A stretch of DNA of 64,000 nucleotides from Styela clava (taxonomy: Eukaryota; Chordata; Ascidiacea; Stolidobranchia; Styelidae): the NCBI RefSeq assembly GCF_964204865.1, contig NC_135256.1, forward strand, positions 18,505,703 through 18,569,702, read 5' to 3'. The notes beneath the pieces were generated by a model. The model made no database searches and was not told the DNA's origin. It saw nothing but the letters and a program-made list of their open reading frames with translations. The translations under genes and the position numbers were made by a program. How positions within the stretch are numbered: the first letter of the stretch is position 1; every line of letters begins with the position of its first letter. Below, in pieces: positions 1 to 36,100 of this stretch.

Positions 1-1685
1 ATCCATAAATCTATCAAAGAATATCAGGCCAAATCCATAGGTAAAAATAATATTCTTGATTAGATTATAACCGCGATAAAACTCTATATCATGGATGCAT
101 TCAGGTCCTCTATCCACTTGGGCATTTCAGACCAATCCAAAACCATCTTTTTAAACATATATCTGTAAAATTTCAACATATAACACTATCTTTTGACTAT
201 GAAAATAACTATATGTACTGATACAAATAATGATAAAGATTTAGAATGTAATAGCACAATAACATGATACCACGTTCCAATAAAAATGGTGCAAAATAAA
301 GGATAAAGAATAAGACAAGTATACTTTAACAATGTCAGGACTAGAGTATTTTTATAGACATAGTGGGATATTTTATAATTTGGATTTTGCAAAACTTGAA
401 ATCCTGGGACTGGGAGTGCAATAATAATATTGATGGGGAACCAAAATTTCACCGTGTCAATTAGGATAATTCGACAATAATGCTTTGCTCAATCAATTAT
501 TTAAGGCCTAATTTTAATTTAACTATATTCCTTAATACCACTTTTTACTATGTCTATGCCATAGGTTCAGGGGCCCAAGGCTCTGTAAGAGAAACCGGTT
601 AAATGTGGGAAATGATCTGATATTTCAGGTGACTTAAATTGAACCGCAATTTGAATATTTTTCAAATACAAAGCTTCGAATATGCTCGAGTCAATAAATA
701 AAGTAATTTTAATTCACTCAGGTAGTAACGAATAACAATGTTTTTTTTGTTTTCATGTTTAAAATTTATAATGGGGCTTCGTAAATACCGGTAATAGTCA
801 ACCTTTTCGCAGGCTCCATAACACTAAGTGTTTGAAAAACCCTTAGATGCTAATTCAAGCTAAATTAGATACATAAATTAAAATTCTGAACCCCAAATTC
901 TAGACCCAAGGTCACGTCACCGTCCTGTAACTTGAAAATGCAATACAAACACAATCATATATACTTGAAAGTTAATTTCAAACGAGATGCGAAATTCTGA
1001 AACAAAGACAGCTTTAGAATTTATTGATTGGTGTGATCACAACAAAATTTTTAACCTCGATTGCAATGACGATAAATTCTATAACATCAAATATGGATAA
1101 TGTCTTACGCTTTATCGGTAAATAAAATACTGAGTAATAAATAAAAATAAAACAAAGTAGTACAATATATAGATGTTTCACCGTTTAAAATACTGGGATG
1201 AAAGAGTGAATAATTAAAATATTAAATGAAAACATGCTCTTGATAAGAATCAAAAATGAATTTAAAACAACACTGTAGTAGTTCTTTTTTTAAACATTTT
1301 GAGTAAGCGATGAGAAGATTGTTTACAGCTCTTAAAGGTATTCAGATGGTAAAAGCAATAATGCAAACTTGTATCAATTTTTTTATGAATTTGCAGCAAT
1401 TCAAATTCAATTTTCAGTAGTTCACAAATTTTTGTGAAGAATCAATTTATATTTTACCACCAGCGAAAGAAACTGTTTCTGAATTTACAATCAAATTTAT
1501 GTAATTTGTTCTTTTTTCTTACATAACAAAGAAGTTGAACAAATTGCCAATTCGAAATTTTCAAATGTAACTATTTTCGAATTTGAATAGAGAACAATAT
1601 GCATAAAAGTAGTCTGCTGAATCTTGTAGTCTCGTATATCCTCAATTTTATCATTACTCTCTAAATAGGATGATTAATTTTATTA
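1..1685. other. Region downstream of the TNK2-like gene, no gene recognised
   Basis: AT-rich DNA. Part of it is probably the 3' UTR of the minus-strand kinase gene that ends at 1686. On the minus strand AATAAA motifs occur at 1678-1683, almost touching the stop codon, and near 1020-1025; the latter is the more plausible polyadenylation signal. The open stretch at 186-452 on the minus strand is hydrophobic, AT-driven and resembles no family I know. Confidence 0.4.
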
Positions 1686-24639
<22,954 letters not shown>

Positions 24640-25213
24640 TTCAAAGTTGCAAAATGTCTTCAAATATAAAATTGGTACAGCTCAAGCTGTTTCATTACTG
24701 GAGATCTTATCTAAACCATAATTCTTCTGTACTACGACTGATTGACTATTGAAATTTGAAGCACGAAAGTTTCCTAACCAAATGAAAATTCTGTAAGCAA
24801 ATATAAATAAATCTCAAAATATCACATATGTACTGATGTATAAGGTTATTGTTGCTAACTAGTTACATTATTTAGCACAGTACAGCAGTAAGTAAAACAT
24901 TAGTTCCATCAGTGGGACACAGTTTTCTGATTCCAAGAATAGTCCAGTAGTCCTGCGATCTGAATCTGACATACAGACATATGGTAGCCTATCTGCCGTC
25001 ATGCCAGATGTCCTTGTTTTAGAGACAACTAAAGGGTTTATTTTATTGAACCGTATCATATGTCGGGAGATCTTGGAATCAGAGAATTGAGTCCTACTGT
25101 ATTAGCATATCAGTATAGACAGATAAAGTCAGAAAGTTGACATCCTTCGCATTCATGCACCTATATTACTGTTTATACCAAGTATATGAACAAGATCACT
25201 CAGTCAGTATATT
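24640..25213. other. Presumed 5' region of the TNK2-like gene
   Basis: Sequence upstream of the TNK2 start codon on the minus strand. No convincing TATA box or upstream coding exon was seen. Short frames on both strands lack splice sites and family resemblance. Confidence 0.35.
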
Positions 25214-26270
25214 GGGTGCTCCCGAAGTATGTGAACCAAGATGGCGGACATCGGTTAGGGTTAGGCGATAATTTTTTTCCAATTTTCCTTATTTTAATCC
25301 TAATATCAGTTCGAAGACTAGCCAAGAGCCTCCCGTCAGCCCGTAGTATTTAGGGTGGTGTAGCCAGTCTGCGGACGATTTCATTCAAACCGCTATAAAA
25401 CAAAAACCAATATTTCTAACCCGTTGATTTTTTTACGGTAGGTGCATTGGCATTTATTATTCTACACGCTAAAACTCGAATTAACTTTCTACGACCAGGG
25501 GTTAAAGCTATACAAACCACCGAAGTACGACACTCTGAAGACGCATTTGCGACCGAACGACCAGTGTGCGACCACGGATTTCAAGCCTTGAACATCGTTT
25601 CTGCTGCGGCGAGACTAGGGCATACGCAGCCATGCGTGAAAAAATGGGCTTCTAATTGCATTTCTGACCGTCATATATTTTAAGAACACGGTTATTTCGA
25701 ACAAAACTCGTCAAATTATAAACAAAACACCGCATCACAGCAATCAAACAGACTAAAACACGGTGGTCGCAAATTGGTGGACAAAGATATTATCGACGTA
25801 TTGGAAATGCGCACCCTCCTATCCCCTCTCCTTTAAATGTGGGAACACGAAACTTTAAAGATGGTTAAAAGAAACACAACTTTTCCCACCTGCCAAGTTT
25901 CATCTTTTTATCTCTTATATTTGTGTGGATTTTCAAGCTTTTTCAAAGGAACAATGGGTAGTTGGCGACATGGAAAAATGGTCCGTTTTTTTCTTCGGTC
26001 GGGTTTTCAGTCGTAAACTTTTTGTTTGTGGCCACATTTTAGTGTAATTTCGCAGAGCTGCAAGGGATGAGTGGACGATAACGCGTGAGAAATATCGTCG
26101 CGGTTGGTTAATTTTTTAGGCATTAATTTATTCGATGAAGTTGATGGTCGCAAATAGGTCGTGGCCGCAAAGTGGGTAAGCCACCCTATACCTAAAGTTA
26201 TGGCCTAACCCTAACCTAGTACACATATTACATTCCGATGTCCGCCATATTGTTTGGTTAAGTTAAACCA
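25214..26270. mobile_element. MITE-like element with a nested insertion
   Basis: The left part, 25214-25350, begins GGGTGCTCCCGAAGTATGTG and includes AGATGGCGGACATCGG. The right part, 26189-26270, carries CTAACCCTAACC and ends with the inverted form CCGATGTCCGCCAT. The two halves resemble one member of the GTACTCC/CTAACCCTAACC group, split by the element at 25351-26188. Confidence 0.6.
25351..26188. mobile_element. Nested DNA transposon-like element, 838 bp
   Basis: Starts TAGGGTGGTGTAGCC and ends GGGTAAGCCACCCTA, giving imperfect terminal inverted repeats with TAGGGTGG at both tips. The internal sequence repeats GACCA/GGTCG-type motifs. A 78-codon plus-strand frame (25447-25683) matches no family I recognise. 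The superfamily is not determined; a TA duplication is possible if the true tip is GGGTGG. Confidence 0.6.
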
Positions 26271-27049
26271 CAAAACAATTCCACCCTCAGACCCTCCAGC
26301 CCCTACTCTCAACTTTCCACCACCCATGCATGGGTTGTATCAACACAAAATAACTCAATAAGTTACACAGGTACAGGTATAACAATGCAATGTCAGCCTT
26401 GGCCCTTGAAGAAAGCGAATTACATACGGTACATGCAACTTTGGAAAGCTGAAGAACATTGTCTTAACTACAGTATCTGATTCTAGAATTACAGAACTCA
26501 TGGAACTGGGCAAGTTTGTTATTATGACTTTTTTACGAGGAATATTAACAAACCCGGTCTACTTTTTTTTTTGTGCCAAATAAATTCCAATGCCAAACAG
26601 AATTTTCGTATTAATATTTTGGTATCAAATCATTTTATTATAAATATATAAATAGTTTTTTTTTTTCCATGTTTTTATTTTAATCCCATTCCCCCCAATA
26701 CATATGAATAGTAAAAATCAAAACCCGGTCAAACCCGGTCTACGTTTACTCCCCAAATACAGAAAGCAAACATCGCCTTGGCATTCACATCAAATCGACA
26801 ATCCAACGATTGCTGCTCTATCACGCTACCCCGCGACCTTATTAACAAATTGAGATTATTTTATTAAACCGGTCCCGGGCATCTGAAGACGACGGTTGTC
26901 AATTTTATTTATATCAGATATTCTGTGCTCTGGATATTTTGATTTCGCGCATTCATTAATATTTCATAATATTAATTATTATTATCGGCGATGGCCCCCT
27001 AAATCTATCTTCAAAAACCATCACATGATGGTGGGTGATCTATTTTACA

Positions 27050-27891
27050 TAGGGTTGGGACCCCGAGAAATCCCAATCCCGAAATCTCGGGAGTTGGACT
27101 GTTTTTTTCAATCCCAAATCCCGATCCCGCAATTATTTCCTAAAAATCCCGGGATTAAGGCTTTGTTATCCACAAATAGATATTCTCACAAATGGGAGGG
27201 ATACCATTTTATTTAATACTTATTTTGAAAAAAAGCCTTCCACGCTTACAGTTTGAGTCAGTCAGAATGGAATTATTGTGCGAAATTTTTCTAGAATTGT
27301 ACCAAGGAATTATTATTTGACAAGAAGAATTGCCAATATTGCGACTTATTTAATCATAATTTGAACTCAAAATAGCATTCAGGATTCACGCAATAACTTT
27401 GCATGGTTTTTATTCACTATTCAATACGAAAATAAAACAGCCACAATAAAAAGTAAAATCAAGAAGGTCAGCTATCGTCTTCCTAAATATCCACATTCCG
27501 GCGTCAGAATTGATAATATTTTTAGCTTAAAATTGGGACAGTTAATTTACAAACGGTGACAAGAAAGATCAAAGCCGACCCAAAAGTTAAAAATCGGAAT
27601 AGTTTATGAGTAGAAAATGTTCGTGTTTTATGATAGTTGTGCCGCGAATATTTAAAGATCTAAATTGTGTGCCGCAATATAAAAAAGGTTGGGAACCACA
27701 GTCCTAGATGCTCTAATATTTATGCGTCTATATTACATGAAATAAATACGTGATTTTATTGTCATTCCATTTGTTTCAATCTTTTATTTAATCCCGAAAA
27801 ATCCCGGGATTATACGGCTCAATCCCGGGATATCCCTATACCGGGATTTCAAAAACTTGCTCCGAAATCCCAACCCCAATTCTACATCACT
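27050..27891. mobile_element. DNA transposon-like element with TAGGGTTGGGA terminus
   Basis: Starts TAGGGTTGGGACCCC and ends AATCCCAACCCCAATTCTA, with repeated ATCCCGGGAT-type blocks near both ends. The interior shares sequence, inverted, with 54064-55103 (for example AATATTTAAAGA and the TAGATGCTCTAATATTT block). No clean target duplication was seen at these borders. Confidence 0.65.
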
Positions 27892-28361
27892 CCGGAGTCT
27901 CTCTAGCATTAGATGAGCTGAGGTCTACTAAATTTTAAAATTCGAAAAAAAACGCAGTCTCATACTATTTGATTTTTTTTAATGTATTCTATTGAACCAA
28001 TAACAGTGGTTGAACAAACTAAAATCGGCCACCCTAAAAAGATAACAAGCTCATTTTTCAAATTTCCCCTGCTATAGGACCCGGTATTTTACCAAAAAAT
28101 AGTGCACGGACCTTGTCAAAAAATTTGGTTCTCTCAGGCCTTTCTGTGCCGGAAGTAGGAGGGTAGACGATAAACTTATTAGACCACAACAAATCGTTGG
28201 GTTTGGGTGTATTGTTGTTACTATTTCATTGCCTGAGTGCCTTATTTCAAACAATTAATTGTGTGTTTCAAACTAGTTATGCAATTGCCAGTTTCGTGTA
28301 TGATTGTGGACTGTAGAATATTTGAAAAAAAAGATTTTTTATGTAACTATCTATTAACATT

Positions 28362-28367
<6 letters not shown>

Positions 28368-28392
<25 letters not shown>
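28368..28392. repeat. (AT)n microsatellite
   Basis: A run of about 12 AT units directly before the MITE at 28397. The MITE's target duplication ATATTTAA overlaps its end. Confidence 0.9.
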
Positions 28393-28396
28393 TTAA

Positions 28397-28602
28397 GGTG
28401 ACCGAACATTTTAACCCACGCACATTTGAACCCATGTGTATATCCGCGGGTTCAATCTATATGTGGGTGCTAAAACCCATGGGTTAGGGTTAGTATGGGT
28501 TCAAATATTCGTGAAACAAACAAAAAATGTCCATAGATGCAATAGTATGCAGGTGCAATTCTCGTGGGTTCAAATGTACGTGGGTTCAAATGTAATGGAA
28601 CC
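28397..28602. mobile_element. MITE with GTGACCG / ACATTTGAACCCACG termini, copy 1
   Basis: A 206-bp element beginning GGTGACCGAACATTT and ending CAAATGTAATGGAACC. Flanked by identical 8-bp repeats ATATTTAA (28389-28396 and 28603-28610). GGGTTCAA/TTGAACCC repeats occur throughout. A near-identical copy lies at 32964-33166. Confidence 0.9.
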
Positions 28603-28610
28603 ATATTTAA

Positions 28611-29997
28611 TGGCAGGAAGGCAGGGCAAGTGCATTTATATTTTTCAATTATCACTATTTCCTGCGGGATAGATTGTTGATTTCATATCGGAGTTAATTT
28701 TTGTGTACTTTTCTACTTAATTTATCAATTGTCTAAGGACAATTTCGATGATCCCGATAGACCTCAGTCATAGCAATTTTACGTGGAAAAATGAAATTGG
28801 CATAAACGAAACTACATCAAAATTAGATTTTGTAGGGGTTGTAGCCTAATCGCCAGAACACAAATTATTGTTTTTTTTACACTTTTTTATGTTATTATTC
28901 ATTGGGAATTTTCATTTGTTGGCACTTTTTCATATTTTTAACATGACAAGCGTGGTCAAGTTTTTCGATAAACGAATATTGAAACTTCAATGTGCGTTGT
29001 GTTTAAGAGTGAGTCTGACTCCCTAAGGACTAGAACACATTGACATTATGCCAACTAGAGTGGTCTGTGAAAGCAGTGCCACATACTCTCACTGTCATAT
29101 TTATATATAATACATGTACTGTAGGTTTAAGATTCGAAAGAGATTCGAAAGTAACATACAACCAGTAGTCAATCTTTGTGGATTATCACATTTTTTGGTA
29201 TACAATGATTTCATCAAACATAACTTCATGATATTCTGATATTTATCATCTCTTGAATAGGAGCCGAGACCTTGCGCTCACTTCGCATACTATGCATCTA
29301 AAGAACATGTCTTTAAGTTATATTTTATTTTGCATAAAAGTTTAAATAAATATAAAAATGATAAATACTATAAATATTCATAACCAAATAGTAAGAAAAT
29401 CACCAACAAATAAACGAATACTGTTGCACGCAAAGGCATTGTTTTGGCGGAAACAATTATTTCAAGAATAAAATGTCCACCAACAACTATTCCAGGTCAA
29501 GAGTCTTCCGGTGACTCGTAATCTGAAATGTTTTCGGTTAGCGTGACGTGGACTTGCTTTCGAAAACGCAAATTGACATTTTATAAACCACGATTTAGGA
29601 TGATAAAATCGGGTTTGAAAACAAATCAAAACAAAATTATTCACGTAGTAAAACAAGAAATATTGAATCCACTGTTCAGGTTTTGCTGAAAACAAAATTG
29701 GCATTTTCAATTTTTATCGTATAAGATGCAAATGAAAATAAAAATCGACATTTTAAATGAACGATTTCATAAAAGTGAGTGTTAAAATAAATATATGACT
29801 GAGCAATCTGAACAATGAGGTATATATATTGAAACTACAGCAACAATTTATTATATATATATATAAATAAAAATATGTATAATAAATTAGACAAAACAAT
29901 AAAACGAGCTTCACATATAATCAAATTGCAAGATTTTGCATACTAACATATATATATATATGTATAATATACAATGTGCGTGAAAGATAAAAATAAA
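28611..29997. other. Intergenic DNA downstream of the GNAT gene
   Basis: No gene recognised. The 3' UTR of the minus-strand GNAT gene probably extends into the right part; a minus-strand AATAAA lies near 29848-29853. Short AT dinucleotide runs occur near 29850-29865 and 29948-29962. Confidence 0.4.
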
Positions 29998-32489
29998 TTA
30001 TAAAACGTTTTTTATAAGTAGTTTTGCAGAATAATGTTGCGGAGCTACTGAAACGAAAGGCTTGAAACTTGCTGGTTTCACTAAGCAGTCATCCGGAAAG
30101 CAGGAGAAATACATATCAGAGTCTGAATATTTTTCATACAGCACTTGTCGAACAACTCTGAATCCCATTTTCAATGCAAGTTTTGTGGCAACCTGACCGG
30201 AACATGTTGCTACCATATAGCGTAAGCCGTGGTCCCGTGCATAGTCAACAGATTTCTGCATCATCATAGTTCCGACGCCACTTCGAACGATGTCAGGATT
30301 CACGCAAATAGCGATGTGTCTCATGAATCGTGGCGTTTGCAAACGCTCAGTGATGTTGCCCTCCACATGCTCCAGAAACTAAAATAAAATGACAGAAGTT
30401 AAATAAAGGATATATATATAAATTAAAAATATCCATTGCATTTGCAATATCATCTCCGTACCTCTCCGACATTTTTATGATTGTTTCGTTTTGAACCGAA
30501 ACCGAAATCATGTTTTATGAAACCACCGGCGTGCGTGCATTTTTGACATATTATATATTTTAGCCGTTGGCATATTGAGCGTCTCATAAATGAATAATCT
30601 CAGACATGCTACACGACATCGGTTTAAATATTTATTTACTCACTTATATATACAAGATGTAGACGTGCAGATTCACATTTATAAAGTTCGAAACCTCAAT
30701 TACGTGGACTTAAGCTACTTTTTGTACGGTTATAGAGTGTGTCGCATAAGAGAATAGACTTCCATGCGTCACCAAATAAAAGTGAAACTTGAGTATATAA
30801 TTTTATATTTTGAGGTTATTATAAATAGTGTTTAACACAGTACATCAGTTGAATTTTATATTCGTTCATGCATACTTATCCAAGATTATGCGATTTCGAC
30901 ACACATGCACGTAGCGTGTGTAACTACCGTGATCAGGGATGACGAATTGAATGATGAAATCTAATTACAACATAACTATTCATAGGTAACAAATTTGAAA
31001 TATGTTCGAGTTATTATTATTAAATTTCATAATTGTATTACAAGCACTACTCGTTGCTATTGATAGTAACATGCACTCCAACCACTCGAGTGGGTACGGA
31101 GTGTTTCTGACCATATTTGACAACCAGTATATGTTTCGAATGCGCTCAAAACATACGAAACGGCAATGTTACGCAACTAGTATATATAGCAATAAACAAG
31201 CACGGAGTTCCATGCAATTGCTTGTTCTAGCGTTTCTAAATGCAAGATATACTATAGGTTGCCAATGGCGATACCGATGACTACAAACAGAAATATTGTG
31301 ATGCAACACACAGAGAGTACTGAAGTGTCAATATCGCCATTCATTGAGATTTATACTACATGAATCATTGCTACTTTGGGCCACTGCAGTACATAGAGTT
31401 TAGAGTATTCACGACGATCCTCTTCACAAACAAAAAAGATCAATTTTAACGATTTTCATGTCATAACTCCACCTTTTTGTCTGTGAATCATTGAAGAATT
31501 TTCGGGAATAATTATTCATATTAGAATTATAAAATTACCTTCTCTAAAATATTCATTTTGACTCCGAAGTCTTTTGGTTTGTCTTCCTCAGTCGCTGGCC
31601 CAACAGCATTGAGACGAATTCCACAAATTGATCCCATTTCATCCACGGCAACAAATGAAGCATTATTCTTTAGTGCATCCTGGTTTAAAAAAAATCTAGA
31701 GATTTATTGTTCATTCTATAGCTTATGCAGATTCACATATTCGTTCTTAAATTTTCGTTTTATATTAGTTTAGAACTTGAGTTTGATGGGCTAAAAAAAT
31801 ATTTATATTGAAAAAACTTGCGATGGGAGGTCAAACGCAATTCAATGTATAAATTCACTCTTTTGTGGTTATTGTACAAACACGGTATATACGCGTTCAT
31901 TTATGACGCAATATGAGAAAGTATGGTCTGATTGAGTGAAAATTCCCTCCAGTTAACTGTAGATTTTGAATCCGCTTTGAGAAGTTTGCAACTTCGGCTT
32001 AACTGCACGGTGGTTCTAGTTTCTATGCTGACTTTTAGTATTATACGTCAAAATACAATCCAAAATATAAATAAATAGATCATAATGTTAAAAGACTCAG
32101 AATGATGTGACATTTCGCTAAGTATTAAAATTAACATTTACCTTTACATGATATTCCACAAATGGCCGAGCATCTGCTTCCGTCGCCCTTAAAGCACTCA
32201 TGAGAGGTTCCCGAGACAAAAACATTTTGCACAAAAAGTCGATTATTTCCTTCTTGTCACTGATAGTTGCAGTCCTGCAACCAATTTTCGGCGATGATGA
32301 AGTGAACATAAAACTTGGAAATGTAATTTCCGTTGTTGTTATTTGCGCCGATTGGTGCATTTGATGACAGAATGTTGTAAGTTTCGTTTTCTGACATTTG
32401 TTCGTCAATGCTGAGCATATCGGAGTATTGGCACCACGCCATGCGGCCAAAATTGAACGTCCGATGGGTATGCTTTTCGTAACAGACAT
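29998..32489 (-). CDS. GNAT-family N-acetyltransferase, arylalkylamine/dopamine NAT-like
   Basis: Three coding exons: 32142-32489, 31539-31679 and 29998-30378, all phase 0 with AG/GT borders, 870 nt in total (289 aa). The C-terminal exon holds the GNAT core: HIAICVNPDIVRSGVGT (about 184-200), where RSGVGT is the acetyl-CoA pyrophosphate-binding loop (motif A), then an alpha helix and ATCSGQVATKLALKMGFR, the motif B region. The middle part (REPLMSALR, then FVAVDEMGSICGIRLNAV) fits the substrate-binding half of insect-type arylalkylamine N-acetyltransferases. Such enzymes acetylate amines such as dopamine, serotonin or polyamines; the substrate here is unknown. The N-terminal 45 residues are basic and poor in acidic residues, possibly a mitochondrial presequence, though this is weak. 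The ATG at 32489 was chosen because a TATA box lies about 80 bp upstream. Confidence 0.9.
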
Positions 32490-32566
32490 CTGTATTTTCA
32501 ATTTGATTCGAGCTGTCAAGCAAGCGATATTCAAACTAGAATGAGAAGAAGTAGATGGGACGAACG

Positions 32567-32574
32567 TTTATATA
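32567..32574 (-). promoter_or_regulatory. TATA box of the GNAT gene
   Basis: On the minus strand the motif is CTATATAAACG, with TATATAAA at 32574-32567. It would place transcription start near 32540, about 50 nt before the ATG at 32489, leaving a short intron-free 5' UTR. Position and sequence fit a core promoter; not experimentally shown. Confidence 0.6.
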
Positions 32575-32963
32575 GGCGAGAATGGTCTGAGGGAAAAAGG
32601 CATTTACGCCTGTCAATAGGGATAGAATATTTTATCTGATTCATTTTATAAGGGGGAAATTGCCAAGCGATGTGAAAAAAGAAGAACAGTTGGGTCAATC
32701 TTGTCAAAACGATTATTACTGTACAATATTATTCAATTTCTGAATGTTTCTACATTTTGTATTAAATTTGAGCGGATACACATGAAAATTACAACCACGT
32801 AGATTTAGTATAATTATCATAATTTTGCACATTCCACTATTCTGTTACAAGATTATCATTTTGGCGTAAACTTATCGGGATCGCTTTGATAGATAATTGA
32901 ACAATATTAAAAATACACATATAGAATACAAACTGCCAATACAATATATTATATATCCAAACT

Positions 32964-33166
32964 GGTGACCGTACATTTGAACCCACGTACATTTGAACCC
33001 ATGTCTATATCCGCGGGTTCAAACAATATGCGGGTGCTGAAACCCATGGGTTAGGGTTAGTATGGGTTCAACTATCCGTACGACAAAAAAATTTCCATAG
33101 GTGCAATAGTATGCAGGTGCAATTGTCATGGGTTCAAATGTACGTGGGTTCAAATGTAATGAAACC
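32964..33166. mobile_element. MITE with GTGACCG / ACATTTGAACCCACG termini, copy 2
   Basis: Begins GGTGACCGTACATTTGAACC and ends CAAATGTAATGAAACC. Flanks ATCCAAACT (32955-32963) and ATTCAAACT (33167-33175) form an 8-9 bp target duplication with one mismatch. It aligns along its length with 28397-28602. Upstream of the GNAT gene. Confidence 0.88.
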
Positions 33167-33175
33167 ATTCAAACT

Positions 33176-36100
33176 ATATTGTAACAATATATTATACAGT
33201 ATTGCTTTTGTTGTTAAACTTTGCTAAAATATACAGCAGGATGTCCATACAGGTTCCAATTTGAAAAGTTATCATTTGTGTATGTAATGATTTTTTTAAA
33301 TCTTTGTAGAGACCCTATGAACAGCGTGTATTATAATTAGTTTTACGGACGGCACATTAAAGGGGGAATAACAAAAGTAATGTAACTACGACATAAAAGG
33401 TGTTATAATAACAAAATAGTTCTACTTACACCGATTGCTCTTTTTAATGAAATTTTTATGTATTTACTGGGATTTCTGGTAAAATTGCGTCTCTGCAGTA
33501 ATATAGCTGGTTATTCGTTTTTTTTTGAACTGCATGGGATAAATAGCGCCAAACGACTCTGCGAAACCTAGAGACTATATCTATCACAGCTTCAATTTTA
33601 TAATTTCATTTAAGCTGGGTACTATGAACATTTTATTGATATTGAAAAATTCTATAAATAAAAGTAAATGCACTAAATTGTTACGATATTCTTCAACAAA
33701 AATATAATTGTAAAATAGAAATTTCCGAATGCATTCCAAAACTATTTCAGTAAAACCAAACATTTATTTCCGGATGTAATTTGATACTATATAAATAAAT
33801 GTGATTTATGATGCATTTGTTCATTATCGATCAATCAAATCTTGGAAAGGGTATATTGGGAGTTCAAAATGAACATGCCACAATGTGGTAAATAGACTTA
33901 TTCTAAGGCACAAGTAATTGGTTTGACTTGCTTGTGGCAGTTTTAAGGAGGGACTTTATGGGCAACTCGAACTCCTATAAGAGTAAATATTATTACTTAA
34001 ACATGTTCAAGGTACTAATATCCGAATTCTTAGAGAGATTATTAAATTTTAGTTATTAAAATACGAGCACTATATAACCTGTACGTGTTGAAACGCACGT
34101 GTCTTCAATCGTAGACATACCGGTATATCGATTTTCTCATCTGCTCCTTCAAATTTGGGAAGATAATTCCACCGGTTCAAAAGATGAAAAAAATAGAGGT
34201 ATGTCCGGGTTCAACAAATGCAATGCCGTGTTATTAAATATTTAATTACACGAGGTACAATGCTACAATCGTTTCTCGTTTATGTCTGCAGATACCAAGA
34301 ATTTTATGTTTTTAAATTGTTTATGTTTTGGAGTTAGATAAGTACAATAGATTTTACTCATGTAATATGAGCGTTGCGCTATATTTGACATTGTACAAAA
34401 ATAACTGGAAAATTCTGGTTATTTTATTACTGCTATCTTATTACCCGCGAAAACCCAACAACTCATGTTCCTGATCCGCGGTCCAGGTATCATACTTTCC
34501 GTTATGCCTTGATGTATTAAATAACAGCAATAAATGCTAAGCATTATATTTGTTTGTTTGTATTACTATAAAGAAAAGTAAAATGAAATCGTCCTCTAAT
34601 TTTCTGACGGGGAGGAGGTTCCGAAACTAAAATTATTCTAAATTATCATTACTCAACATGGTGAGTCTCGAGATTTAGACTTGAAGATATAGTTTCGATT
34701 TTGTTTAATTCTCTGTACACTCCACAGGTAGGGGAGGCTTTCATGATTGTGCATGAATATATACCTGAGAATACAACCAGACAATGCCAGTTATTTTATT
34801 GCGAAAATAATAGCAAATATATAGAAAACGCTCAGGTCACTTTGACGGTGAAAAACACTGAATTTATTCGTGTTGAAGTAGGTAGGGCTGGGTCATTTTG
34901 AATACCTCATGATTTCTGAATAGAATCGAACATATTTATGCTTGAACAAGGTCGAAAACATAAAAAATTAAAATTCAATTTTCACAGTTGGGCAAAGCAA
35001 ATACCACACGAGCAGCTTTAAGCGATATGCATACAACATTGTAACACACATCCTATTTATATATATAAACCGTTGGATATTTTCAAGGTAGTTCATCTGA
35101 CATATTTATAACGTAAAAGATTTTGAAATAGAGTAGGATTTTCAATACGTGAATAGTAAAAACACCCGAAGTTGATGATATAATTTATCTATGTGTTTTC
35201 AACGAAAATTAATGCGTGTTAGGCTAATAAACCAATTTAGTTCCTATGTTCCATCCAATGTATGTTGGGCTTCAATGTAATTTTGTTACGTATTGTATTG
35301 GTGAAATGAACTAACTTGACTTGATTGTACACAGTCAAATGGGACTTAAATGGAAAGGAGGTGAATTAAACTTAATCCTTCGCTATCTGTTTTACATAAA
35401 ATTATAACAGGGGTCTTCATACAGAGAATCTTATAGGAAAATGTTGCAATATTTTTCTTGGCCCATATATCTGTGCGTATGAGTGACTTCCTGGTCATAT
35501 TTTTTTGTAGAAAAAGTACAACGGATAAAACAATATTGCAAACTACACAGTATGCACGTTTCGCATTGATAGCCCCACCTCAAGTACGGCGCCAGAATTA
35601 AATCGAAAATGCCATAATTGCGTTCATATCCAATACACCATGCGTTGAGTCATTAACCTGTTCGCTGGGTTTTCGTAAAATCCATGAATAAGAGAGACCG
35701 AACGTGCGAAATGAAGCGATTGTCTGTGGTCTAAAATACCTGTCGTTTTGCTGGTTTTATTGATTGGGCAAACATCCGATTTCATAATATAAATGAGTGC
35801 GTGTGAGTGGTTTAACAGTGGTATATATAAATGATAGTATTCAGTTGACATTTTGATGATGTCATAAGTGTCGCCCCTTACAAATCCGGTTGCCTACGTG
35901 CGACTTTCGGGGACGTCACATTATACGTCATCAATCATGGCCTTGAAAAAATATGATAAAGATTATTCTCGTGTGGGCGAGTCGCTTTAAGCAAACTCCA
36001 TGTCAAACTTTGTGCTATTCACCGAATGTGTTTTGTTGCTTCCGCATTGAGGTCAAATTAGGTTGATTCTTTCAAGTTGCCAAGTTATGTAGAAACAGGA

